A DNA stretch of 61,073 bases from Gemmatimonas sp. (GTDB lineage: Bacteria; Gemmatimonadota; Gemmatimonadetes; Gemmatimonadales; Gemmatimonadaceae). The position numbers and the translations under genes are program-made. The stretch is taken from positions 1 through 61,073 of the forward strand of contig NZ_JAJTHI010000009.1 of assembly GCF_021298855.1 (NCBI RefSeq). The letters run 5' to 3'. The notes under the pieces are model-generated. The model searched no databases, was not told the origin of the DNA, and saw only the letters and a list, made by a program, of their open reading frames with translations. This document shows positions 21,017 through 31,070 of the stretch, piece by piece. Position 1 is the stretch's first letter, and each line of letters starts with the position of its first letter.

Positions 21017-22948
21017 TCAGCGGCTCCGGATGGCGGCGGTCGACAGGGGAACATGGATCAGCACCTCGGCCCCCGGCGCGCGGTTGGCGATGTGCAGTTT
21101 GCCGCCGGCGGCGAGCAGGCGTTCGCGCATGCCGGTGAGCCCCATGCGGTGGTCGGTGTCACGCAGGCGCCCGCCGCGCAATGTGGGGAACCCCCGGCCA
21201 TTGTCGGTCACGGTGAGCGTGAGGCGCTCGGCGCCCACCTGCACGGCCACCTCCACCAGGGTGGCATCGGCGTGCCGCACCACGTTCGACAGCGACTCCT
21301 GCAGCCCGCGAAAGAGCGCGAGGTCGGCGTCCCCCGAGAGCACCGGCAGTGTGGCTGGCGCCGAGAAGGTGGCGCGCACGCCGCTGCGCTCGGTGAAGTC
21401 GGTGACGAGCGAGTGGAGCGCCGGACGCAACCCCAGATCATCGAGGAGCGTGGGGCGCAGGTCGCTCGTGACCTGCCGGATGCTGGCAATGCCGGTGTCG
21501 ACGAGGGCGAGCAGCCGGTCGAGTCGCGGCGCCGCCTCGCTGGTCAGCGCCCCGCGCAGCGCCTCGAGCTGCATCTTCACCGCCGAAAACACCTGGGCGG
21601 TTTCGTCGTGCAGTTCGCGCGACAGACGTCGTCGCTCTTCCTCGTGCTGCCGCAGCATGCGCGCCGAGAGCTGTTCGAGCGCGCGCGTGCGATCGGCCAG
21701 CTGCCGGTCGAGTGACCACTGATCGAGCGCGGCGCCCACCTGCTGCCCCAGTGCGAGCAGGAAATCGTCATCGAGGGCCGTGAACGGATTGCGAATGTCG
21801 CCGGCCATGATGAGGGCGCCCACCAGATGCGCGCCCGCGCCAACGGGGAGCACGGCCACGAACGGCTGTTCTCCCGCCGCGGCCACCACCTGCGGGCGCC
21901 GCGAGACGCGCATGCGCGTCAGGGCGGCGCGCACATCGGGCTGCAGGTCGCTTCCCACCCAGCTCTCGCAGACCCCCGCGCCACGCAGCACGCGCCCCTG
22001 CAGCGTGGTCGTGCCGGCAGCGATGACCGGCGGGCGCGGCTCACGCGCCGCCTCGAGCACGCGGTCGAGGGCGTCTGCCGGTTGTTCCTCCTCACCGTCC
22101 GCCTCGACGCGTGCGGCGTCCGGCGCAGCAGGATCGAAGATGTACATGGCGGTGCCGCGCACGCCGGGCAACGCGAGGGGGCGCGAGAGCAGCACGTCGA
22201 GTGGCTGCGTGTCGCTGGTGCGCCGCTGCAAGTCCCCCGAGAGCGCCGACAGCGCCTGCACCCCACGCCCGAGATCGTCGAGCACGAGCAGCACCAGCCC
22301 CGCGGCCACCAGCAACTCGAAGCTGATGTCGAGGTAGTACCCCCAGGGCGTCCAGGCGCCCTGCGCACGCAGGAACGGGTAGTCGAGGTGGTGCAGCCCC
22401 CAGAGCGCGAAGGATACGGCGAGCAGCTTCGCGCCCATGGAGCCCGTGATGCGGTGATGGCGCCAGAACACCCATCCGGTCCACGCCGTGGCCCCACTGA
22501 GGAAGAGCACCGCCGGCAGCGCCGCCCACAGGAAGTGGTCGAGCACGTAAATGGCGATGTACGACCAGAGCAGCGGAAAGAGCGCCAGCAGCAGATATGC
22601 GGGGCGCGCACGCGGTTGGCGCAGAAACACCAGCGCCGCCCACAGCAGGGCCAGCGCCGTCCAGCCGGTGGTGACCTGATGCCAGTAGAGCCATACCCGC
22701 TGGCCCGACAGCAGGAAGCTGAGGATGCACAACAGCCGTGCCACGTACACGCCCCACGCCACCGCGAACCATCCGAACCACGGCCGACGGTAGCGGGCGT
22801 ACAGATGCACACAGAGGACAGCCACCCCGGTGGTGATGGCGCCCTGCAGCAGCGTGGCCGCCAGCTCGGTCGCCACAATCGGCGGCGCGTCCACGGGCAC
22901 GTCCACCTGCCACCGCGCCATCGCGATCGACAGGGAGACCGGCACCAC
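21017..22948 (-). CDS. Membrane sensor histidine kinase, NarL type
   Basis: Sensor kinase of 643 residues. Seven or so membrane helices fill residues 28-225. A GAF-like domain (about 245-410) follows, then HisKA_3 with the phospho-acceptor H447 in RELHDETAQ, and the ATPase with N555 (N box) and TDNGRGF (582-587). It should autophosphorylate and pass phosphate to the regulator encoded next. The signal is unknown: the helix-rich N terminus is not a 7TMR domain I can name with confidence. It starts two bases after the mscS-type stop, so the channel, kinase and regulator genes are probably one operon. Confidence 0.92.
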   Translation of the reverse strand: MVPVSLSIAMARWQVDVPVDAPPIVATELAATLLQGAITTGVAVLCVHLYARYRRPWFGWFAVAWGVYVARLLCILSFLLSGQRVWLYWHQVTTGWTALALLWAALVFLRQPRARPAYLLLALFPLLWSYIAIYVLDHFLWAALPAVLFLSGATAWTGWVFWRHHRITGSMGAKLLAVSFALWGLHHLDYPFLRAQGAWTPWGYYLDISFELLVAAGLVLLVLDDLGRGVQALSALSGDLQRRTSDTQPLDVLLSRPLALPGVRGTAMYIFDPAAPDAARVEADGEEEQPADALDRVLEAAREPRPPVIAAGTTTLQGRVLRGAGVCESWVGSDLQPDVRAALTRMRVSRRPQVVAAAGEQPFVAVLPVGAGAHLVGALIMAGDIRNPFTALDDDFLLALGQQVGAALDQWSLDRQLADRTRALEQLSARMLRQHEEERRRLSRELHDETAQVFSAVKMQLEALRGALTSEAAPRLDRLLALVDTGIASIRQVTSDLRPTLLDDLGLRPALHSLVTDFTERSGVRATFSAPATLPVLSGDADLALFRGLQESLSNVVRHADATLVEVAVQVGAERLTLTVTDNGRGFPTLRGGRLRDTDHRMGLTGMRERLLAAGGKLHIANRAPGAEVLIHVPLSTAAIRSR

Positions 22949-22950
22949 CG

Positions 22951-24552
22951 TCAGCCGTCCACCGGCGGCGTTCCCTGCCCCGGCTGCGTGACGTGGTACA
23001 CCGTGCGCGACGGGAAGGCAAAGTGCGCGCCGCCTTCCCCGACGATGCGCATGAACTGCAGCAGCATATCGTGGCGAATCTGGAGGAACTCAGTCCAGTC
23101 GGTCGTCTGGAACCAGCTCACGACATTGAGGCGCACGGCCGAATCGGTGAACGCCACCACGTGCACGCGCACCGCATCGGGCCAGATCTTCGGATGCGCC
23201 CGCAACGCCTCTTCCAGCGCGTCGCGAATGCGCTGGATCTGTTCGGGGGCGGTGTCGTAGGTGAGGTCGATGTCGGTGCGCAGCAGAATGCGATCGCGCT
23301 CGCCGAACGTCTCGATGCGTTCGTCGGCGAGGCGACCATTGGGCACCCGCACGACGGTGCGGTCGATGGTGCGGAAGCTCGTGCTGCGCAGGCCAATCCG
23401 CTGCACCTCGCCTTCGGTGGTGCCGGCGCGCACCCAGTCGCCCACGCGAAAGGCCTTGTCGGCGGCGAGGCTCACGCTGCCGAAGAGATGCTCCACCGTT
23501 TTCTGCGCCGCGAGTGCCACGGCGATACCGCCAATGCCGAGACCGGCGAGCAGGGTCCCCACGGGGTACCCGAACTGGGCCAGGGCCACCAGCAGCGCAA
23601 TGATCGCCAATGTGACACGCAGGAAGTTGCCGAGCAGCGGCACCAGCGTGCGGGCCTGAGCGCCCTGTCCCGTTTCCCACGCCGCATTCTGCAGGCGGGT
23701 TTGCGCAATGCGAATGAGCCGCAGCAGCGCCCAGAAGATCGCGATGAGCGCGAGCCCGCGCGTGAGCGCCGCCACGAAGGCGTTCGCGCGCGGATTGAGT
23801 TCGAGCAACGCAAAGACCGGCCCGCCCGCGAGCGCCGCCGCCCACAGGCGGAACGGGCCACGCAGGTTCTCGAGCAGGACGTCGTCCCAATCGGTCACGG
23901 TGCGCCGCGCAATGCGCCCCAGGAGAGTGCGCAGCAGGGCGCCCAGCCCCCAGGCGAGCAGAACCAGCACGGGAATGGCCAGACCGAGCCCGATCCACTG
24001 CCACCAGTAGACGTTGAAAGGGCCTTCACCCATGAGCGTGGCTGGCAGCCGTTCGCGCACCCACGGGTTGCCCAGGGCCTCGAACCATCCATCCACGTGA
24101 TTCACCGTGGCCTGCGAAAAGACCCACCGCACCGGCGGCCCCCCGACCCGCACGAGACGCAGGGATTCTTCACGACCGGTGGGCCCCAGCAGATCCGCCA
24201 CCTTGTCACCGGTGAGGTCACCGTCGAGCGTATCGCCGGAGACGAGCGGCGACAGGGTGTTGGCATCCAGCGCCAGCCGCTGGTCGATGACCGTCTTGAG
24301 CCGACGCGCCAGCAGGGGCGCGCGTTCGCGCTGCGCCGTGGGCACGGCCAGAAACTCGGCGGCCCCGTCCCAATCCGCGGCGTTGGCGTGGCGGAGAAAC
24401 GCCTGCAGCGCCGCTCGCGGCGACGCGGGCGACACAGCGGTCGGCACGCTGTCCTGTGGGGGCCGGCTGCCGAACCCGAGCTGGGCAGCCGCGGGGCTGG
24501 CGACAAGCACCAGGGGCAGGAGGGCGCGCCGGAGAGATCGCATGCGGAGCAT
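22951..24552 (-). CDS. MscS-family mechanosensitive channel
   Basis: Small-conductance channel protein of about 533 residues. A signal peptide (ASPAAAQ) leads an extended N-terminal domain (about 45-185) outside the membrane. Several helices follow, and then the pore-lining TM3 (GTLLAGLGIGGIAVALAAQK). The beta domain (FRVGDWVRAGTTEGEVQRIG, SFRTIDRTVVRVPNGRLADE) and C-terminal vestibule are complete. Such channels release solutes under osmotic downshock. ATGs at 24552 and 24543 are both possible. Co-transcription with the two-component genes hints at control of, or by, envelope stress. Confidence 0.92.
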   Translation of the reverse strand: MLRMRSLRRALLPLVLVASPAAAQLGFGSRPPQDSVPTAVSPASPRAALQAFLRHANAADWDGAAEFLAVPTAQRERAPLLARRLKTVIDQRLALDANTLSPLVSGDTLDGDLTGDKVADLLGPTGREESLRLVRVGGPPVRWVFSQATVNHVDGWFEALGNPWVRERLPATLMGEGPFNVYWWQWIGLGLAIPVLVLLAWGLGALLRTLLGRIARRTVTDWDDVLLENLRGPFRLWAAALAGGPVFALLELNPRANAFVAALTRGLALIAIFWALLRLIRIAQTRLQNAAWETGQGAQARTLVPLLGNFLRVTLAIIALLVALAQFGYPVGTLLAGLGIGGIAVALAAQKTVEHLFGSVSLAADKAFRVGDWVRAGTTEGEVQRIGLRSTSFRTIDRTVVRVPNGRLADERIETFGERDRILLRTDIDLTYDTAPEQIQRIRDALEEALRAHPKIWPDAVRVHVVAFTDSAVRLNVVSWFQTTDWTEFLQIRHDMLLQFMRIVGEGGAHFAFPSRTVYHVTQPGQGTPPVDG

Positions 24553-24584
24553 GCTCAATGATAACGGGACACTCTCGACACCGG

Positions 24585-24613
24585 TTGACCGGCTGCGCCA
24601 GATGAATGATTCT
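24585..24613 (+). promoter_or_regulatory. Probable tRNA-Lys promoter
   Basis: TTGACC at 24585-24590, a 17-base spacer and GATTCT at 24608-24613. The predicted start near 24620 leaves a 36-base leader before the tRNA. The -35 is strong, the -10 weak. Confidence 0.5.
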
Positions 24614-24655
24614 TCTGGCGTGTTCCGATACGGCGGTCAGTACCGGGCACCGGTC

Positions 24656-24728
24656 GACCGGGTAGCTCAGTCGGTAGAGCAGCGGACTTTTAATCCGTAG
24701 GTCGTGGGTTCGATCCCCACCCCGGTCA
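24656..24728 (+). tRNA. tRNA-Lys (anticodon TTT)
   Basis: A complete cloverleaf of 73 bases without encoded CCA. The acceptor stem is gaccggg (24656-24662) with cccggtc (24721-24727), discriminator A. The D-arm contains AGCTCAGTCGGTAGAGC, the anticodon loop is CTTTTAA with TTT at 24689-24691, and the T-arm reads GTGGGTTCGATCCCCAC. Confidence 0.98.
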
Positions 24729-24738
24729 TGGTCCAACG

Positions 24739-24777
24739 CAAACGGAGCGCGCCGGGTCACCCGACGCGCTCCGTTTG
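24739..24777 (+). terminator. Terminator hairpin behind tRNA-Lys
   Basis: A perfect 13-bp stem (24739-24751 with 24765-24777) around a 13-base loop, starting 10 bases past the tRNA. Ts are embedded in the 3' arm (CCGTTTGG) rather than in a clean run. Confidence 0.75.
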
Positions 24778-24836
24778 GCTTCTGTGGCAACCGCTCCTGC
24801 GCCCGTGGACCACGCCGCGGGCGATGCCCGGCGGAC

Positions 24837-25499
24837 TTAGCGGCTCGCCGTCATCGCGGCCACGGTGGTGGCACCGGCACCAGCCGGCGTCTCCACCACG
24901 AACGTCACGCGGCGGTTGAGTTCGGCCCCTTCGTCGGCCGCGCGGGCGCCCGGACGCACAAGGCGCGACTTGCCATAGCCCACCGTGCGCAGCTGCGCGC
25001 CGTCGAGTCCCCTGGTCACGAGGAAGTCACGCACCGCGTCGGCGCGCTCGCGCGAAAGACGCAGGTTGTACTCCTGGCTGCCGGCCGGATCGGCGAAACC
25101 TTCGATGGTGATCGTCGCGCCCTTGTAGTGCGCGTTGGCCACCTGCGCGAACTTTTCCAGCGCCGCCTGATCCTGCTGGCGCACCGCCGCGTCGTCGAAG
25201 CCGAAGTGCACCGGCATGGCAAACTTGACCTGGTCTTCCATGGCGGTAATGCGCGCGCCGAAGTCGTTGCGCAGCGTGCCGAGGTCGTTGCGCAGCGCGT
25301 TCAGGTCGGTGCGCAGCCCATTCACATCCGTGCGCAGCGCGGCATCGCCCGCTTCACGGGCCTGACGCTCGCCGTCCAGCGCCGCAGACTGCGCCACGCG
25401 CTGCGCTTCGAGCCCCTGGCGCACGAAGCCCTTGGTCGCGCACGCGCTGAGCGTCGTGGCCGCAAGCGCCATCATGGCGGTATACGGGATCTTTCGCAT
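24837..25499 (-). CDS. OmpA/Pal-like peptidoglycan-binding lipoprotein
   Basis: Lipoprotein of 220 residues (lipobox TLSAC, Cys 20). Residues about 25-90 form a coiled coil with heptad-like LRTDLNALRNDLGTLRND repeats, like an Lpp-type spacer. The C-terminal OmpA domain has MPVHFGFDDAAV, IEGFADPAGSQEYN and the peptidoglycan-binding LSRERADAVRDFL, and ends with LNRRVTFVV. It should tether the outer membrane to the cell wall. The long coiled coil between anchor and OmpA domain distinguishes it from ordinary Pal. Confidence 0.92.
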   Translation of the reverse strand: MRKIPYTAMMALAATTLSACATKGFVRQGLEAQRVAQSAALDGERQAREAGDAALRTDVNGLRTDLNALRNDLGTLRNDFGARITAMEDQVKFAMPVHFGFDDAAVRQQDQAALEKFAQVANAHYKGATITIEGFADPAGSQEYNLRLSRERADAVRDFLVTRGLDGAQLRTVGYGKSRLVRPGARAADEGAELNRRVTFVVETPAGAGATTVAAMTASR

Positions 25500-25718
25500 A
25501 TGTCACGTCCTCACGTTCCTGATGATGATGACCGAATCGTCGGGCGGGTTCGGCACACCGAGGCGCGAACCACGATACCAACATCACCATGACGCTCGTG
25601 CCAGCGCCGTGACGGTCATCACCCCGACGCACCGTGGTGTAATCTGGCGCACCAACGCCGCGTTACCGGGCCGGCGGCCCGTGCGTTCCCCAGGGTTGGT
25701 GTTGCGCGGCCGGCAGCC

Positions 25719-26567
25719 TCAGCCGGGGGTCTTGGCCAACCACTCCCCGCCGTCGACCACGAAGATGGCGCCGGTAATCCAGTCGCCGGCGGGAGACGCG
25801 AGAAAGGCCACCATGTTGGCAATGTCACGCGGCGTCCCCCATCGCCCCAGCGGAATGCTGGTCCGCGCGTACTCCGCCATCTTCTCCTCTGCCGCGGCAA
25901 ACAGGTCGGGCACGCCGCTGTCGGCGGGCGGCGTGAACGCCTTGCGTACCCCGTCGGTGGGAATGGGGCCCGGGGCAATGGCATTCACGCGAATGCGCTG
26001 CGGCGCCCACTCCACCGCCAGCGTGCGCGTGAGCGCGTCCACTCCTGCCTTGGCGGCCGTGGCGTGTGCCATGAGCGGCCAGCCGCGGTAGTGCAGCGTC
26101 ATGCTCGTGCTCACGATGCGCCCCCCGCCCTGTCGCGCCATGATGGGGTACACCGCCTGCGCGCAGTAGAACGTGCCGTAGAGATCGATCTCCACGACCG
26201 CCTTCCACGCATTGGGCGACAACGTGGCGCTCGGCGCGTAGAAATTGCCGGCGGCGTTGTTCACCAACAGGTCGATGCGGCCGTGCTCGGCGGCTACCTC
26301 ATCCACGACCGCCCGCACCCGCTCCGGGTCGCGCACGTCGAGCGGCACCACGCTGGCGCGATGTCCGCGCCCGGTGATCTCCGCCAGCGCCGCCTCCAGA
26401 TGCTGGGGCTTGCGGCTGGCAATCACGACGTGCGCGCCAAGCTCGGCCAGCAGCGAAGAAATGCCAAGGCCGATGCCCGTGCCACCGCCGGTCACCAGTG
26501 CCACCTGTCCGGCCAGCAGACCGGGCGCGAAAACGGCGGGGAGCGATTCAGCGGCGGGGTGACTCAT
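25719..26567 (-). CDS. SDR oxidoreductase, 2,4-dienoyl-CoA reductase-like
   Basis: Short-chain dehydrogenase of 282 residues. The cofactor motif is TGGGTGIG and NNAAG follows. The usual catalytic YxxxK is absent; instead the sequence is HATAAKAGVDALTRTLAVEW, keeping Lys but lacking Tyr. This fits peroxisomal-type 2,4-dienoyl-CoA reductases, which use other residues, and the following APGPI agrees. It would reduce dienoyl-CoA intermediates from unsaturated fatty acids with NADPH. The ATG at 26567 has GAGGAG seven bases upstream and lies inside the end of rnhB, overlapping by 20 bases. Confidence 0.85.
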   Translation of the reverse strand: MSHPAAESLPAVFAPGLLAGQVALVTGGGTGIGLGISSLLAELGAHVVIASRKPQHLEAALAEITGRGHRASVVPLDVRDPERVRAVVDEVAAEHGRIDLLVNNAAGNFYAPSATLSPNAWKAVVEIDLYGTFYCAQAVYPIMARQGGGRIVSTSMTLHYRGWPLMAHATAAKAGVDALTRTLAVEWAPQRIRVNAIAPGPIPTDGVRKAFTPPADSGVPDLFAAAEEKMAEYARTSIPLGRWGTPRDIANMVAFLASPAGDWITGAIFVVDGGEWLAKTPG

Positions 26568-27255
26568 CAGGCAACTCCTCGCGAGGCGATGGCTCGCGCA
26601 CTGGGGGGGTGGGGACAACGAGATCGGAGAAGTCGAGACTCCCCTGCGCCTCGACGCAGAAGCTGCGTCGATGATGCGGCGTGAGGCCGTGCACGGCGAG
26701 GGCGCCGCGATGCACGTCCGTACCGTACCCGCTGTTGCGCTCCCAGGCAAAGTGCGGATGACGCCGAGCCAGCGCCGTCATGAGCCGGTCGCGGGTGACC
26801 TTGGCCATGATGCTGGCGCAGGCAATGGCGTAGCATTTCGCATCGCCCTTCACCACGGCGGTGTGTGCCACGCCGAGGGTGCGGAGCGGCTTGCCATCTA
26901 CCAGCACGTGATGGGGCGGCTGCCCCAGGCGGGCCGGCACCCGGTCGAGCGCACGGCGCATGGCCAGCACCGTGGCGTGGTAGATGTTGAGGCGATCCAC
27001 CTCGCGCGCGCTCGCCGCCCCCAGAGCAATGACCAGCGCCTGGTCGCGAATGCGCGCAGCGAGCGCCACGCGTGTGGCGCGGTCGAGCTGCTTGGAGTCG
27101 TTGACCCCGGGAATGGCCCGCCGGTCCGGGGGCATGACCACGGCACATGCGACAACGGGGCCCGCAAGCGGGCCCCGTCCGACTTCATCGACTCCGGCGA
27201 GCAAGGGACCGTACTGCTCGCGCAGCGTCCGCTCGATGGGGCTCCAGCGAGCCAC
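26548..27255 (-). CDS. rnhB: Ribonuclease HII
   Basis: RNase HII of 235 residues, cutting RNA in RNA-DNA hybrids and at single ribonucleotides in DNA. The catalytic start GVDEVGRGPLAGPVV carries D23 and E24; LVDGKPL and ASIMAKVTRDRLM supply further active-site residues. The C-terminal 25 residues are a Pro/Glu-rich tail beyond the family core. It follows rplS by 22 bases, a common gene order. Confidence 0.96.
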   Translation of the reverse strand: MARWSPIERTLREQYGPLLAGVDEVGRGPLAGPVVACAVVMPPDRRAIPGVNDSKQLDRATRVALAARIRDQALVIALGAASAREVDRLNIYHATVLAMRRALDRVPARLGQPPHHVLVDGKPLRTLGVAHTAVVKGDAKCYAIACASIMAKVTRDRLMTALARRHPHFAWERNSGYGTDVHRGALAVHGLTPHHRRSFCVEAQGSLDFSDLVVPTPPVREPSPREELPDESPRR

Positions 27256-27277
27256 CGCCGTGCCGCCCCCGCGCCGG

Positions 27278-27637
27278 TTACTTGGCGGTCGGGCGAATGA
27301 CCTTGCGCTCCTTGATGCGGGCCGCCTTGCCCGTCACGTCGCGCAGGTAGTACAGCTTGGCGCGACGCACAGCGCCACGACGCACCACGGTGATGCTCTC
27401 CAGCATGGGGCTGTGCACCGGGAAGATGCGCTCCACACCCACGCCGTTCGACACCTTCCGCACGGTGAACGTCTCGCTCACGCCGGCACCACGACGGGCA
27501 ATGCACACCCCTTCGAAAGCCTGGATGCGTTCCTTGTCGCCTTCCTTCACGCGCACGTTCACGCGCACCGTGTCACCGGCGCGGAACGGGGCGACGTCCT
27601 TCATCCACTCTTTCTGGGTTTCGATAAACGGATGCAT
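27278..27637 (-). CDS. rplS: Ribosomal protein L19
   Basis: L19 of 119 residues, a large-subunit protein at the 30S-50S interface. The whole chain matches the family: [41 protein letters not shown] and [18 protein letters not shown]. The start at 27637 has GGGAG nine bases upstream. trmD and rimM, its usual partners, are not adjacent; rnhB is. The 322-base gap upstream is unusually long for this gene pair. Confidence 0.98.
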   Translation of the reverse strand: MHPFIETQKEWMKDVAPFRAGDTVRVNVRVKEGDKERIQAFEGVCIARRGAGVSETFTVRKVSNGVGVERIFPVHSPMLESITVVRRGAVRRAKLYYLRDVTGKAARIKERKVIRPTAK

Positions 27638-27959
27638 GGCATACTCCCGGGCCCACGTGCGACGGCCCGAATTCGGGGTGCTACGGATGCCGCTGTCCAC
27701 CGCGCTCCGAATGGTGCGCGACACGGACAACCGGTGCGAGAGGCCAGGACGTGGACTCGGAAGCGAAGTCTTCCGGCCGAACCGACGTGGCATCGCCAAC
27801 CCGGCGCTCCGTACCGGAGGAACCGGGCGACTGCTGCAAGCATCCCGGAATTCCGGGACAGCTTTGGAACATAGCCGTACCTTGGCGGCGGTGGTAGGGG
27901 CAGGATCGGCGCCTCCGGATACTCCCCACCGGCGCCCCCCCGCCCGTTAGTATCCCGCC
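27638..27959. promoter_or_regulatory. Divergent intergenic region with a 16-bp palindrome
   Basis: This 322-base gap separates rplS from the prolyl oligopeptidase gene, which point away from each other. No gene is visible. A perfect palindrome tcccggaattccggga occupies 27843-27858, 101 bases before the oligopeptidase ATG. On the minus strand a GGCTATGTT sequence just upstream could be an extended -10 for rplS, placing the palindrome in its leader. The palindrome could be an operator or a leader hairpin. The rest shows nothing I can name. Confidence 0.45.
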
Positions 27960-30022
<2,063 letters not shown>

Positions 30023-30026
<4 letters not shown>

Positions 30027-31036
30027 ACGCCGCGGGGCGCCGCTCCGGGTGGCGCCCGCTGCTGGTGGTCACGGCGGTGCTGGCGGCCGCTGGTGGTGCC
30101 ATTGGCGTCATGCTCCAGCGCGGAACGCCCGTGCGGGTGCTCACGCGACCCGGCATTGGCAGCGCCCCCGCCAGCACCCAGGGCGGCGAGCGCATGTTCG
30201 TCACCCGCGACAGCATCAATCTGTCCGCGCGGCAACTGGTGATGCGCTCGCGGGGCAGCGTGGTCATCGTGCACGGACTGGGCGAAGGGGACTCCCTCTT
30301 TGCCCGCTGGAACGAGGCGCTCGCCGCCTCCACCCAGATGAACGTCATTGGCCTGTCACTGCGCGGCAACGGTCGCTCGCGCGGCACCGAGGCGCGTGAC
30401 GATCCCCCGGAGGCTTACGCCCTCGATCTCGCGGCGGCGGTGCAGGAGCTCAAGCGTCGTCAGCCCAGCGGACCGGTGCTCTTTGCCGTTGCGTACGGTG
30501 GCGCGGGGATCACGGCGCACTACGAGCGCGTGCGCGCGACGCGGGAGCTGCCGGCGGTTGACGGCATCATGGTGTTCGACGTCGCGCCAGACGCGAACGC
30601 TCGCGTGCCAAACGGACGACCGGTCACGCTGTATCCGCAACGCCTGGCGTCGCTGGCCCTGCTGGGCAAGACCGGGGCCCCGTGGTTCGGCCATCTCGAG
30701 GTGGCCATGCAAAGCGGTGACGGGCGCGAGCTGACCACCCGCTGGACGCACGGCCACTGGCATCTGGCCTCGCCGGCGCTCGAGCCTTTGCTTGCGACTC
30801 ACGGCACCTCGCGCACACCGCTGCTGGTGCTGAGCCCGCGTGAGCGTCCGGCCGCGACCGCAGAGGCGGCGCAGCCCACGGAAGTGGAGTGGGTGCGTGT
30901 GGTGGGGACGGCAGACCCCACCCTGCCCACGGTGCAGGCAGCGGTCTCGCGCTGGAGCGCGGCCTACGCCGCCGATGCCTTCGACCCCATTCCCCCGCGC
31001 CCCACGCAGACGCTCGACGTACTCGGCCGGCACTGA
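30023..31036 (+). CDS. Membrane-anchored alpha/beta-hydrolase-fold protein, likely inactive
   Basis: Protein of 337 residues with one N-terminal membrane helix (about 12-32). The body has the alpha/beta-hydrolase layout: VIVHGLGEGDSLFARW, NVIGLSLRGNGRSRG and a nucleophile-elbow region. The elbow reads AVAYGGAG where GHSMGGA would be expected, so the Ser is replaced by Ala, and I find no clear Asp and His in their usual places. It may bind rather than hydrolyse a ligand. It overlaps the prolyl oligopeptidase stop (ATGA), which suggests joint expression. Confidence 0.75.
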
Positions 31037-31070
31037 CGCACACCGGCCACCTGGCCAGTCGCGATCCGGC

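Noticed and set aside
25719-26567. SDR broken at its active site because Tyr of YxxxK is absent
   Set aside because: 2,4-Dienoyl-CoA reductases of this branch naturally lack this Tyr, and the surrounding HATAAKAGVDALTR segment fits them.
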